DNA of 17,408 bases from Desulfobacteraceae bacterium (GCA_027325475.1 DAIEFO010000010.1:1-17408), one strand, 5' to 3'; shown: positions 1 through 8,919, counted from the first letter of the stretch. The notes: a model not told the origin generated them from the letters alone. Numbers and translations are program-made.

Positions 1-7
1 ATGATAA

Positions 8-13
8 TATAAT
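8..13 (+). promoter_or_regulatory. Possible -10 box of the regulator/putA operon
   Basis: A perfect TATAAT hexamer lies in an AT-rich stretch 32 nt before the first ATG. The -35 region would lie left of the window edge, so only half of the promoter can be seen. If it is used, transcription would start near position 20 and give a leader of about 26 nt containing the AAGGA ribosome-binding site at 30-34. Confidence 0.3.
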
Positions 14-45
14 TTTTTATCCATTGTCGAAGGATACACGCAGCC

Positions 46-783
46 ATGTTTGAAAAAGTCCGCAAGAACAGAATATTTCAGGATGTCGTGGATCAGATCG
101 AAGCCGCTATTCTGGATGGCAAACTCAAGGTCGGCGATATGCTGCCACCTGAAAGAGAGCTGCGCGAGCGTTTTGAAATCAGCCGCGGCACGCTTCGGGA
201 AGCACTCCGCGTTCTGGAGCAAAAAGGGCTCATTGAAATTCGATTGGGCGTTAATGGCGGAGCGGTCGTCAAAGGCGTCACCACGGAGAAGATCAGCGAA
301 AACCTGGCGCAGTTGATCCGGTTTCAGCAGGTGTCGCTGGAACATCTGGCGGAGTTCAGAGAAGGCGTCGAAGGCAGCGTGGTGGCGCTTGCGGCAAAGA
401 GGGCCTCGCCGGAAGACATTACGCTGCTTAAGTCGCTGCTGGCGCAAGCCCTCGAACACAAAGAAAAAGGTCTTGACAGTCAGGACGCCTTTATCAAAGT
501 GGATGAGCATATTCACCAGTCGCTGGCCCGGATATCCCGAAATCCCATCTATATTTCCATCCTGCAAACCGTTCACGAAAATATTCACCCGTATTTCGAG
601 AGCTTTCTCCCCCGGGAGCCGCACGTTATCGAAGAAAATTACCGCGACCTCTGCAACATCGTTCATGCCGTTGAAACCGGAGACGACAAAAACGCCCGGC
701 GTCTGGCGCGGCTGCATGTTCAGCATTTCAATCGCTATATGATGCAAAGAAAACAACTTGATACTCATGGAGGTTTTATATGA
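46..783 (+). CDS. GntR/FadR-family transcriptional regulator (wHTH + FCD domain)
   Basis: A 245-residue cytoplasmic DNA-binding protein, normal length for the FadR subfamily. Residues 8-76 form the winged helix-turn-helix, with the family hallmarks LPPERELRERF (33-43) and SRGTLREALRVLEQKGL (46-62). Residues about 95-230 form the all-helical FCD ligand domain. Its likely metal/ligand residues are D153 and H157 in VDEHIHQSL, H207, and H224 or H227 near the end. The start at 46 follows AAGGA at 30-34. Its stop overlaps the start of the proline dehydrogenase gene by 4 nt (ATGA at 780-783), with GGAGG at 769-773 inside the regulator end, so the two are cotranscribed and probably translationally coupled. 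This context makes it a likely local regulator of proline catabolism that responds to an amino or organic acid. The effector is not visible in the sequence. Confidence 0.93.
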   Translation: MFEKVRKNRIFQDVVDQIEAAILDGKLKVGDMLPPERELRERFEISRGTLREALRVLEQKGLIEIRLGVNGGAVVKGVTTEKISENLAQLIRFQQVSLEHLAEFREGVEGSVVALAAKRASPEDITLLKSLLAQALEHKEKGLDSQDAFIKVDEHIHQSLARISRNPIYISILQTVHENIHPYFESFLPREPHVIEENYRDLCNIVHAVETGDDKNARRLARLHVQHFNRYMMQRKQLDTHGGFI

Positions 784-3700
784 ATACCCCAATTTCCGGC
801 GATATCTCCGGCGAGGTGATACACCTGGCGGAATCCTGGCAGGACCGCGCCAATGAGCTTCTGGACGACAAGGAACGTTCGCTTCAGGAAATGATGATGC
901 GGCTGCTCAGCAGTCCTATGGACAAGGTGATTTTAACCCAGATGATGGATCAGAGCTTTCGCTCCGGCAATGATGCCCGCGTGGCGGATCAGATCAACAG
1001 CCTGATGCGGCATTACGGCATTCCCCGCTTTTTCACGCCAAAGGAAACACTGCTGATGCGCCTGTTTCTGGCGGTAGGCAGACATATCCCCAGGATATCG
1101 GTTCCCAGAATCATCGAAAAAATGCGTTCGGACAGCAGCCAGTCCATCATTGCCGGTGAAGCGGACATCCTTCATGCACATTTGCAGAAACGCAGAGCCG
1201 AAGGCGTCCGCATGAATCTGAATCACCTGGGTGAAGCGGTACTGGGTGAAGCGGAAGCGGACTATCGCCTGAAGATGTATGTCGAGGATCTGAAAAATCC
1301 CGAGATAGAATATATCTCCGTTAAAATTTCAACAATTTATTCTCAGATATCATCGCTGGCGTTTGAACATTCCGTGGAAATTTTAAAACAGCGCCTTGCG
1401 GTGCTGTACCGGGCGGCTCAAAGCCATTATTATACCCGGAAAGATGGGGTTCAGACACCCAAATTCGTCAATCTGGATATGGAGGAATACCGAGATCTGG
1501 ATATCACCCGTGCAGCGTTTACACAGACACTGGATACGCCGGAATTTAAAATGCACGCTGCGGGCATTGTGCTTCAGGCATATTTACCGGATTCTTCCAA
1601 TATCCAGATCGAACTGACGGAATGGGCCCGAAAACGGGTGGAAAATGGCGGCGCTGCTATTAAAATACGCATCGTCAAGGGCGCGAACATGGAAATGGAG
1701 CTGGTCGAATCCGCGCTTCACAACTGGCCGCTGGCGCCTTACGACACCAAGCTGGATGTGGATGCCAACTACAAACGCATGGTGGATTTCGGCATGAAGC
1801 CGGAAAACATTCAGGCCGTGCGTTTAGGAATTGCATCGCACAATCTCTTCGAGGTGGCATATGCGTTCACGGTTGCCAGACAGCTCGGCGTCAGCGATCT
1901 GGTAACGTTTGAAATGCTTGAGGGCATGGCGGATCACGTACAGCGGGCGGTTCATGAATCCACCGGCGATGTGCTGCTGTATGCGCCTGTGGCGACGCGG
2001 GAGCAGTTCATCAACGCCATTGGATATCTGGTTCGCAGGCTCGACGAAAACACCGCCGAAGAAAATTTTCTCCGGCATTCATTCAACCTGAAAACCGGTT
2101 CGCCAGCTTGGGAATTTTTAAAAAAGCAGTTTATCGCTTCATATCACCATCGGAGCCATGTATCCAGCACCCCCAGACGATTCCAAAACCGCATGACGGA
2201 AACATTTCCCGAACAGACCGGAACGTATTATACCCATGAATTCGTCAACGAGCCGGATACGGACTGGTCATTAGAGCCCAACCGGGTATGGGCGGAATCC
2301 ATCCGAAAAAAATGGAAAAAAAATCCAGGGGATGCGCCGGAGTTTATTCCGGCGGTTATCGGCGGTCAGGAAATCCGCGAAGGCCGTCCAACAGGCGACT
2401 GCCTGGATCTTTCACAATTGACGGAATCCGGAGAGCCTTTGCGAACCGCCCGATATGCGATGGCCGGTGATGCGGATATTCAGCAGGCGGTTTCCACTGC
2501 CGCAAGTGATCCCGACTGCTGGCGTCAAAAATCCCTGGATGAGCGTCACAAAATCCTGTCCCGCGTTGCCGCTGAACTCCGCAAGGCGCGCGCGGATCTC
2601 ATCGGTGCTGCTGCGGCCAATACCGGTAAGGTATTTTCGGAAAGCGACGTCGAAGTCTCCGAAGCCATCGACTTTGCCGAGTTCTATCCCTATTCGGCCA
2701 GAGCTTTCAGCGACATGGCGCATATCCGCTGTTCGGCAAAAGGCGTGGGGCTGGTGATCTCTCCGTGGAATTTTCCGATCGCCATTCCCTGCGGCGGAAT
2801 ATTGGCCAGCCTGGCCGCTGGCAATACCGTCATTTTCAAACCTGCGTCCGCCGCTGTGCAGGTGGCATGGGAACTGTGCCAGTGTTTCTGGAGAGCTGGA
2901 ATATCGAAAAATACGCTCCAGATGGTTCCCTGTGCGGGCGCATCCACCGGGGCGGCGCTGACCCGGCATCCAGACGTGGATTATATCATCCTGACCGGCG
3001 GCACCGATACCGGAATGCGGATATTGCAGGAACGTCCCGGAATTTTCCTGGCTGCAGAGACCGGCGGGAAAAACGCCACCATCGTCACGGCCATGAGCGA
3101 TCGGGACCAGGCCATTAAAAATGTCATTCAATCGGCGTTCGGGCATTGCGGCCAGAAATGTTCGGCGACATCTTTGCTGATTCTGGAAGCCGAGGTGTAT
3201 GACAATGACGCCTTCAAAAAACAACTGGTGGACGCTGTGCAGAGCATGGCCGTTGGATCTGCGTGGGCGTTTGAAAACCGGATGGGGCCGCTGATTCAGC
3301 CGCCATCCGGAGATCTGCTGCGGAGCCTGACGACGCTGGAATCCGGTGAATCCTGGGCGCTGAAGCCACGAAACATCGGCAACAACCCCAGGCTGTGGAC
3401 TCCAGGAATCAAGTGGGATGTTGCCCCCGGAAGCTATACGCACATGACGGAATTCTTCGGGCCGCTTCTGGCTGTGATGCGCGCCCGGAATCTCGACGAA
3501 GCCATCGCTATGGTCAACCAGACAGGCTATGGCCTGACATCCGGCCTTGAAAGCCTCGATGTACGGGAACAGACCCTGTGGAAACACCGGATCCGGGCGG
3601 GTAACCTGTATATCAACCGGGGCACCACCGGCGCTATTGTGCTGCGTCAGCCTTTTGGCGGTATGGGAAAGTCTGCGCTGGGCTCCGGCATCAAAGCTGG

Positions 3701-4403
3701 CGGGCCCAATTATGTATCCCAGTTCATGAACTTCGATGAGGTAGCGCTCCCCCCCGTCGGCGCCATACAGAACGATTCAGAACTGCTGAGATTATCACAG
3801 CGGTGGCGGAGCAAACTCGACGCCCATCTGTTTCCAGGGATAGAAACCGATATCCAAAAAACCATCCGGGCTTTTCAGAGCTGTCTGTACCGGGCGGAAC
3901 AGGATTTCCGGATTGAAAAGGACTATTTCCATTTAAGAGGGCAGGATAACATCGTCCGGTTTCTGCCTGTAGGAACGGTGGTCATCCGCATTCATGAAGA
4001 CGATTCGCTTTTTGAGAGCCTGGTCCGCATGGTCGCCGCCCAAATTGCCCAATGCACGCCGGTCATCAGCATGCCGCCTTCGCTAAACAACACCGTAACG
4101 CAGTTTCTGGAAAGCCGCGACGCTGCGGACCTGATGAAAGATATTCGCATCCTGCGCCAGACGGACACAGAACTGATCCAGTGGATACCGCAGATTCAGC
4201 GAATCCGTTACGCGCACCCGGACAGGGTTCCTGCCGAAGTAGCGGAAGCTGCGGCCCGCAACGGATTTTACATCGCCCGTACGCCGGTGTTCATGGAAGG
4301 CCGTATCGAGCTTTTACAATATGTTCAGGAACAGAGTATCTGCGATAATTACCACCGGTATGGCAATCTGGGGGAACGAGCGCTGACAAATTGTAAAAAC
4401 TGA
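780..4403 (+). CDS. putA: Bifunctional proline dehydrogenase / L-glutamate gamma-semialdehyde dehydrogenase (PutA type)
   Basis: A 1207-residue fused enzyme that oxidises proline to glutamate: FAD-dependent proline dehydrogenase, then NAD-dependent pyrroline-5-carboxylate dehydrogenase with substrate channelling. The PRODH barrel spans about 1-450. SVKIS carries a flavin-site Lys (K182), FEMLEGM starts at 377, and the substrate-binding R419/R420/E423 sit in YLVRRLDEN. The aldehyde dehydrogenase domain spans about 480-1000, with SPWNFP (661-666), the general base E760 in ETGGKN and catalytic C794 in GQKCSA. All key residues of both sites are present. There is no N-terminal ribbon-helix-helix domain, so it cannot act as its own repressor as E. 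coli PutA does; the upstream GntR gene probably fills that role. About 200 residues follow the ALDH domain, ending in a conserved-looking YHRYGNLGER segment, which resembles the extra C-terminal domain of longer PutA proteins. The start has GGAGG 6 nt upstream. Electrons from FAD should enter the quinone pool. Confidence 0.95.
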   Translation: MNTPISGDISGEVIHLAESWQDRANELLDDKERSLQEMMMRLLSSPMDKVILTQMMDQSFRSGNDARVADQINSLMRHYGIPRFFTPKETLLMRLFLAVGRHIPRISVPRIIEKMRSDSSQSIIAGEADILHAHLQKRRAEGVRMNLNHLGEAVLGEAEADYRLKMYVEDLKNPEIEYISVKISTIYSQISSLAFEHSVEILKQRLAVLYRAAQSHYYTRKDGVQTPKFVNLDMEEYRDLDITRAAFTQTLDTPEFKMHAAGIVLQAYLPDSSNIQIELTEWARKRVENGGAAIKIRIVKGANMEMELVESALHNWPLAPYDTKLDVDANYKRMVDFGMKPENIQAVRLGIASHNLFEVAYAFTVARQLGVSDLVTFEMLEGMADHVQRAVHESTGDVLLYAPVATREQFINAIGYLVRRLDENTAEENFLRHSFNLKTGSPAWEFLKKQFIASYHHRSHVSSTPRRFQNRMTETFPEQTGTYYTHEFVNEPDTDWSLEPNRVWAESIRKKWKKNPGDAPEFIPAVIGGQEIREGRPTGDCLDLSQLTESGEPLRTARYAMAGDADIQQAVSTAASDPDCWRQKSLDERHKILSRVAAELRKARADLIGAAAANTGKVFSESDVEVSEAIDFAEFYPYSARAFSDMAHIRCSAKGVGLVISPWNFPIAIPCGGILASLAAGNTVIFKPASAAVQVAWELCQCFWRAGISKNTLQMVPCAGASTGAALTRHPDVDYIILTGGTDTGMRILQERPGIFLAAETGGKNATIVTAMSDRDQAIKNVIQSAFGHCGQKCSATSLLILEAEVYDNDAFKKQLVDAVQSMAVGSAWAFENRMGPLIQPPSGDLLRSLTTLESGESWALKPRNIGNNPRLWTPGIKWDVAPGSYTHMTEFFGPLLAVMRARNLDEAIAMVNQTGYGLTSGLESLDVREQTLWKHRIRAGNLYINRGTTGAIVLRQPFGGMGKSALGSGIKAGGPNYVSQFMNFDEVALPPVGAIQNDSELLRLSQRWRSKLDAHLFPGIETDIQKTIRAFQSCLYRAEQDFRIEKDYFHLRGQDNIVRFLPVGTVVIRIHEDDSLFESLVRMVAAQIAQCTPVISMPPSLNNTVTQFLESRDAADLMKDIRILRQTDTELIQWIPQIQRIRYAHPDRVPAEVAEAAARNGFYIARTPVFMEGRIELLQYVQEQSICDNYHRYGNLGERALTNCKN

Positions 4404-4407
4404 TGGA

Positions 4408-4437
4408 TTGACAGGCATTCATGACATATCATATCAT
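4408..4437 (+). promoter_or_regulatory. Sigma-70-like promoter for the GH26-like gene
   Basis: A perfect TTGACA (-35) at 4408-4413 is followed, after 18 nt, by TATCAT (5 of 6 matches to the -10 consensus) at 4432-4437. The -10 lies in a short run of CATAT units at 4425-4442. This would give a leader of about 55 nt before the ATG at 4498 and separates this gene from the putA operon. Confidence 0.5.
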
Positions 4438-4497
4438 ATCATTCCGCAGTTATGATGAAGCGGGATATCCAATACACATAGATTCTGCGGAGTGGTT

Positions 4498-5616
4498 ATG
4501 ATTCAGTTATTTCGTTTTATTTATACTCGATTCAAGATGAGTTGGATACTCCTGTGGGGGAGCGTTGTTTTACTGTTTCCCGCCATAGTGATTGCCGGAA
4601 ATGCCAGCGAGCACCATCATCAGGTCTTGGCAATTCCCGAAACAGGCACTTACACCGGTGTCTGTATTGATTTTGGGGGGGAAGACGGCCATGTCTCACG
4701 GGCGGCTATCGAAAAATTTGAAAAAAAGGCGGGAAAACATCCAGCGGTCATTGCCTATGAAGATTCATGGGGGGAACAGCATTTTTCCGAAAAAACCGCC
4801 CGGGCCATAACAGAGTATGGCGCAGTACCACTGATTTTCTGGTCTCCGTGGGACAAGCCATATACAACAGGCCGGATCCCGGACAAATTCAATCTGTATA
4901 ATATTCTTGGTGGCATGTGGGATGACTACATTGACCAGTGGGCTGAAGCCGCCAAAAATTTCGGCAATCCCCTCCTGATATCCTGGGGATTTGAGATGAA
5001 CGGCGATCGTTTTCCCTGGTCTGTCTATTATTATGGCGGCGGTCAGAACGACTTTACCCAGAAAGCATCGGGATATTTTGGCCCTGAATTATTCAAACAG
5101 GCATACCGGTACGTGGTGAACCGCGTCCGTGCTAAAGGGGTACACAATATCCAGTGGGTATTCCAGGTCGCCAGTGATGCGTATCCGTCCGGGCGCTGGA
5201 ATCGCTATGTGGTGTATTATCCCGGTTCAAAATATGTGGACTGGCTTGGATTAAGCTTTGATGAGAATTCACCCAACGCTGCACACGGAGAGGCCTTCTA
5301 CAGGATGTGCAAAAAGCCTTACGATGAACTCCGCAAATTGGATCCGTCCAAACCCGTAATGATTGCACGGTGGGGAACAGGAATATACCCGGGGGCAAAA
5401 AACAAGTCTCTGTGGCTTCAAAAAGCGTTTGCGGATTTAAAGGAACATTTCCCCAGAATCAAAATGGTTGTGTACCGGCATGAACGGATAAAAAGCAAAA
5501 ACGCGCCAAACGACAATTCAAGGGACGGCTCTTCTTCCGAAGCGCTTAAAGTATATCGGCAGGAAATGGAAAATCCTTACTGGATCGGTCTGCCCCGTTA
5601 TCGAACTATCAAATAA
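4498..5616 (+). CDS. Exported GH26-like protein, predicted nucleophile replaced by Arg
   Basis: A 372-residue protein with an N-terminal hydrophobic signal or anchor segment (about 15-33, after basic residues), so it is exported or membrane-tethered. The body resembles glycoside hydrolase family 26 (beta-mannanase-like TIM barrels). GFEMNGDRFPW carries the expected acid/base Glu (E166). A KPVMIA-x-WGTG segment lies where family members have the nucleophile Glu followed by W or F and G. Here that residue is R291 (codon CGG), so retaining glycosidase chemistry looks lost or changed, and the protein may only bind sugar. The C-terminal HERIKSK...SSSEALKVYRQ part matches the usual end of the fold. 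ATG 4498 is preferred over the GTG at 4492 because GGAG (4489-4492) lies 5 nt before the ATG. It is a monocistronic gene, convergent with the kinase gene to its right, with a repeat between them. The substrate is unknown. Confidence 0.75.
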   Translation: MIQLFRFIYTRFKMSWILLWGSVVLLFPAIVIAGNASEHHHQVLAIPETGTYTGVCIDFGGEDGHVSRAAIEKFEKKAGKHPAVIAYEDSWGEQHFSEKTARAITEYGAVPLIFWSPWDKPYTTGRIPDKFNLYNILGGMWDDYIDQWAEAAKNFGNPLLISWGFEMNGDRFPWSVYYYGGGQNDFTQKASGYFGPELFKQAYRYVVNRVRAKGVHNIQWVFQVASDAYPSGRWNRYVVYYPGSKYVDWLGLSFDENSPNAAHGEAFYRMCKKPYDELRKLDPSKPVMIARWGTGIYPGAKNKSLWLQKAFADLKEHFPRIKMVVYRHERIKSKNAPNDNSRDGSSSEALKVYRQEMENPYWIGLPRYRTIK

Positions 5617-5617
5617 T

Positions 5618-5710
5618 GGCAGCTTCGTAAAATGTTCGCAGCAGGCAAGGAATGAAGCGGACTTATGGCACGTTGCAACGGACGAAGGATGCGGATTGTC
5701 GAAGCCGTCA
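5618..5710 (+). repeat. Dispersed intergenic repeat, copy A
   Basis: A 93-bp palindrome-ended element between the convergent GH26-like and kinase genes. The left end GGCAGCTTCGTAAAA is an imperfect inverted copy of the right end TTGTCGAAGCCGTCA. Internal blocks GTTCGCAGCAGGCAAGG (5634-5650) and GACGAAGGATGCGGA (5681-5695) recur in copies B and C. It starts 2 nt after the GH26-like stop and ends 13 nt before the kinase stop, so it may serve as a two-way transcription stop. It has no coding capacity. Confidence 0.7.
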
Positions 5711-5723
5711 TTGTCTCCAGCCC

Positions 5724-7217
5724 TTACGCAGCATTCAGCAGCGGTAGAAAAACAGAGAACGTGCTGCCCTTCCCGGGGTCACTTTTCACCTCGACGCGGC
5801 CCCCATGAGCCTCCAGAATGCTTCTCACAATGGCAAGTCCCAGTCCTGTTCCAGTGATGTAGCGGGTTTTATCGTTTTTGACCCGGTAAAAGCGCTGAAA
5901 AATCTTATCCTTGTCCTCGGCGCTGATACCAATGCCGGTATCCTGTATCTGGATGCTCAGCCCCTCCGTTCCGGAGGATGCGGAAATCGTGATTCGACCG
6001 CCATCGGGGCTGTATTTGACAGCATTGGTGATGAGATTGGACAGCACTTCCTCCATATTCCGGCGATTGGCCAGAACCGGCGGCAGGCATGGCGGGACTT
6101 CGAGAACGATTTCGACGGATTTGGCTGTCGCCCCGGGAAGATGAAACGCCGCCTGATCTTTGATAATCTCCAGCATATCCACTTTTTCCCGTTCCTGAGA
6201 AATCAGGCCGGACTCAATCCGCGCCAGATCTAGAAGTTCTGAGGCCATCCGCGCCAGGCTTTCGATTTTATCCGATGCCCGGGTCAGAATCTCTCGCTGT
6301 TTTTCAGTGATGTCTCCGGCCAGTCCGTCCAGAAGCACCTGAAGCTGCATCAGTACCGAATTCATCGGACTTCGGATTTCATGGCTGACGGTGGACACAA
6401 ATTCCGATTTCATCCGGTCCATCTGTTTCAATGTGGTAATATCGTGAACGACCGTAATGACGCCCAGGTTTCTGCCGCTGCGATCCCGAAACGGTGAACA
6501 CCGAAGACTGAGAACGGTTTCTCCGGACAGGTTATTGGCGCCACTGACGGTAATTTCCTGCGTCCGTTCCGCAAATTCGCTTTCAGGGGTTTCCAGCGAC
6601 TGATGAATCATATCGAGCAAAACAGCATTGTCGATGAACGTATGAATATCGCGCCCTTTCACCGAAGCAGCCGGACATCCGATCATACGCAGGAAAGTCG
6701 GGTTGGCCAGAACAACACGATTATCTTGATTGGTGCACATGACGCCGTCCGACAGACGGTTGATCATGGTGCGCATCCGGGAGCGACTATCGGCGATATC
6801 CCGCAGTGCGTTGGTGTATTCAATGGCTTTTGCCACGGTTACCCGCAGATGTTCCGGAGTGAAGGGCTTGGGAATAAAATCGAATGCCCCTTTTTTCATG
6901 GCATCCACCGAATGCTCCAGGGTAGCGTAGCCCGTGATGACGATCACGACCGTATCCGGATGCAGGGACTTCACTTGCGCCAGAACATCGAAGCCTGACA
7001 GCTCCGGCATCATCAAATCCAATAAAATGATATCGTAGTGCTCCTCCTGAATGCGTTGAAGCCCGTCAACCCCGTTTACCGCCAGACACACGTCATAGCC
7101 GCAGCCTTCAAGAACTATTTTACACGCGTCACGAATTCTGGCTTCATCATCCACCACCAGAATTTTAGATTTATAAGGATTATACTCTGTGTGAATATCC
7201 GTTTCAGTTTCAGTCAT
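5724..7217 (-). CDS. REC-PAS-histidine kinase (receiver domain at the N-terminus)
   Basis: A 497-residue soluble signalling protein with no membrane segment. An N-terminal receiver domain (18-133) has the acidic pair D23/D24, phospho-acceptor D67 in IILLDLMMP, T95 and K117. A PAS domain follows at about 147-265. HisKA has the phosphorylatable H279 in VSHEIRSPM, and the HATPase_c domain has the N-box (N394/N398), DTGIGIS (D426) and TGTGLGLA. All kinase and receiver key residues are present, so the receiver can probably gate the kinase as the target of another kinase. The open frame runs back to 7319, but the added 34 codons are translated from repeat copy B. The ATG at 7217 is preferred because GGAA lies 7 nt upstream. 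The gene ends beside repeat A. It is probably in the same pathway as the kinase and response regulator upstream. Signal and output are unknown. Confidence 0.9.
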   Translation of the reverse strand: MTETETDIHTEYNPYKSKILVVDDEARIRDACKIVLEGCGYDVCLAVNGVDGLQRIQEEHYDIILLDLMMPELSGFDVLAQVKSLHPDTVVIVITGYATLEHSVDAMKKGAFDFIPKPFTPEHLRVTVAKAIEYTNALRDIADSRSRMRTMINRLSDGVMCTNQDNRVVLANPTFLRMIGCPAASVKGRDIHTFIDNAVLLDMIHQSLETPESEFAERTQEITVSGANNLSGETVLSLRCSPFRDRSGRNLGVITVVHDITTLKQMDRMKSEFVSTVSHEIRSPMNSVLMQLQVLLDGLAGDITEKQREILTRASDKIESLARMASELLDLARIESGLISQEREKVDMLEIIKDQAAFHLPGATAKSVEIVLEVPPCLPPVLANRRNMEEVLSNLITNAVKYSPDGGRITISASSGTEGLSIQIQDTGIGISAEDKDKIFQRFYRVKNDKTRYITGTGLGLAIVRSILEAHGGRVEVKSDPGKGSTFSVFLPLLNAA

Positions 7218-7239
7218 TATCATGTTCCAAATAAATTTT

Positions 7240-7393
7240 GACGGCTTCGTAAAAAGTCCGGATGCAGCGCTTGCGCTGCATCCTTCGCCGGTTGCGGCGT
7301 ACCCAAAAGTACGCTTCACTCCTCGGGATTTGCGCGCCTTGCCTGCGAACTTTTTACAAAGCCGTCCGAATTTTGACTTTTTACGAAGTCGTC
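7240..7393 (-). repeat. Dispersed intergenic repeat, copy B (longest and most complete)
   Basis: About 154 bp between two kinase genes, in the orientation opposite to copies A and C. The plus-strand left end GACGGCTTCGTAAAAAGTC is mirrored at 7375-7393 by GACTTTTTACGAAGTCGTC, with a second inner copy of the terminus at about 7348-7369. The shared block AGTTCGCAGGCAAGG lies at 7337-7351 (- strand). An 11-bp perfect inverted repeat, GGATGCAGCGC / GCGCTGCATCC (7260-7283), sits near one end and can form a strong hairpin. It is transposase-less and looks like a miniature palindromic element or REP-like family. Confidence 0.75.
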
Positions 7394-7401
7394 AAATTTT
7401 A

Positions 7402-8919
7402 TTATCCGATACTTTCCATCTTGTTGTTAAGGTCCAGAGAAAGCTCCAGTAAAAATGTCGTGCCGGACGGGCAGGTTTTCTTGATCGTGATATCTCCGCC
7501 ATTATCCTTGACAATGCCATAGGCCGTACTCAGTCCCAACCCGCAGCCCTTGCCCGTTTCTTTGGTTGTAAAAAACGGATCAAACACGCGGGAAAGATTT
7601 TCTTCGGGAATGCCGCACCCGGTGTCGGATACTTCCAGACAGGCTGTCTGTCGGTCGTCATTGCGGTAGGTTTTCAATGTCAGCACCCCGCTGCGGTTCA
7701 TGGCATCAATGGCATTGGTAATCAGATTGATCACCACCTGACTCAGCTTGTTTTTATCGGCATAGACCGGCAGCCACTGGCTGGAAAGCTCTTTCCGAAT
7801 GGTGATATTCAGAAAAAGGCTCTGATCGCGAATCAATCGCAGACTTTCTTCCACCAGCGTGTTCAGGGAAAAAGAATCACGGGTGGCGCTGGACCGGCGG
7901 CTGTAAGCCAGGAGATTCTTGACGATGTCCCGGCACCGTCCGGCATCTTCGAGGATGTAGTTTAAATCGGACTGCAGGGGATGGTCCGCGTCCAGCTTTT
8001 CCTTCATAAGATTGCCGAACATCAATATGCCGGTCAGCGGATTGTTGATTTCGTGAGCAACGCCAGCCGCTAGCCGCCCCAGAGAGGCCATTTTTTCGGA
8101 CTGCACCAACTGCCCTTGGGCTTCCTCCAGTTTTTTCACAACCTCCAGCCGTTCCCGGAGATCATTATAAATACCCATGGTAGCGACTTCCTTGCCATCC
8201 TCATAGATGATGGCGCCTGTCATTTCCACCGGAATCTGTTCGCCCCGGCTCGTCAGAATGTTGAAGCGGGTTACCGGCAGCTTCCCAACCCCGCCATAAG
8301 CGTCATCACGCAGTTTTTTCATGACCTCCCGGGCCACTCCCGGAGGATATAAATCGGTGATGTTGATATGATCGGATCTTCGAAACGTGCGCCCGAACAG
8401 CTCTTCAGCCGCCCGATTCATCACCAGAACTTTCCCGTTACGCTCAGCAGCCACAATGGCGCTGGTGGAACTCTGAATAACCCGGTCCATGAATTCCCGG
8501 ATGTCATGAAATATCTTCTCCAGCGTCTTGCTTCGAGTAACATCCCGAATGGACTCAATTACATAAATCACACGGCCGTTATCATCGAGGATGGGAGAAA
8601 AGACACGGTCTTCCCAGTGAAAGCCGCCGTTCAAATGTTGAATCTGCCGCAGAATGGAATGACCGGTGCCGTCCTTGAGGGTTTTATCGAAAGGGCAGGT
8701 ATGGCGATTACACGGAAGATCCGGATCCATAAAAATGGTATGAAAGACTTCTCGGCAGGTTTTACCAACGACTTGAGCTTCGGTGACGGCGAATTTGTCC
8801 AGCAATTTTTGATTCACCGCCAGAACATTCCGGTGGGGATCCAGAATCAACGTCGGAAACGACAGCGAGTCAAAAACCCGCAAGCGCCAGTCGTTTTCAT
8901 GTAACGTTTTAAAATTCAA
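7402..8919 (-). CDS. PAS-PAS sensor histidine kinase (NtrB-like)
   Basis: A 505-residue soluble kinase without transmembrane segments. PAS 1 (about 12-130) contains a CNRHTCPF motif (C70, H73, C75), a Cys/His trio that might bind a metal or sense redox state. PAS 2 (about 140-262) is followed by a coiled linker. HisKA has H289 in AGVAHEINNPLTG, and HATPase_c has the N-box (N398/N402), DTGCGIP (D432) and GKGCGLGLS. The catalytic set is complete. The start is TTG (8917-8919), as no in-frame ATG lies near it, and the only purine-rich site upstream (ACAGGG) is rather distant, so the exact start is uncertain. It begins 29 bp after the second ACT gene and is probably cotranscribed with the ACT genes and the response regulator, which is the most obvious phosphoryl acceptor. 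Confidence 0.88.
   Translation of the reverse strand: MNFKTLHENDWRLRVFDSLSFPTLILDPHRNVLAVNQKLLDKFAVTEAQVVGKTCREVFHTIFMDPDLPCNRHTCPFDKTLKDGTGHSILRQIQHLNGGFHWEDRVFSPILDDNGRVIYVIESIRDVTRSKTLEKIFHDIREFMDRVIQSSTSAIVAAERNGKVLVMNRAAEELFGRTFRRSDHINITDLYPPGVAREVMKKLRDDAYGGVGKLPVTRFNILTSRGEQIPVEMTGAIIYEDGKEVATMGIYNDLRERLEVVKKLEEAQGQLVQSEKMASLGRLAAGVAHEINNPLTGILMFGNLMKEKLDADHPLQSDLNYILEDAGRCRDIVKNLLAYSRRSSATRDSFSLNTLVEESLRLIRDQSLFLNITIRKELSSQWLPVYADKNKLSQVVINLITNAIDAMNRSGVLTLKTYRNDDRQTACLEVSDTGCGIPEENLSRVFDPFFTTKETGKGCGLGLSTAYGIVKDNGGDITIKKTCPSGTTFLLELSLDLNNKMESIG

Noticed and set aside
2412..3587. 391-codon minus-strand open frame inside putA
   Set aside because: It is antisense to the well-supported ALDH domain of PutA, and its product shows no recognisable domain; it is a shadow of biased codon use.
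4425..4442. Short CATAT tandem run
   Set aside because: Only about three and a half units; noted as part of the promoter region rather than as a repeat locus.
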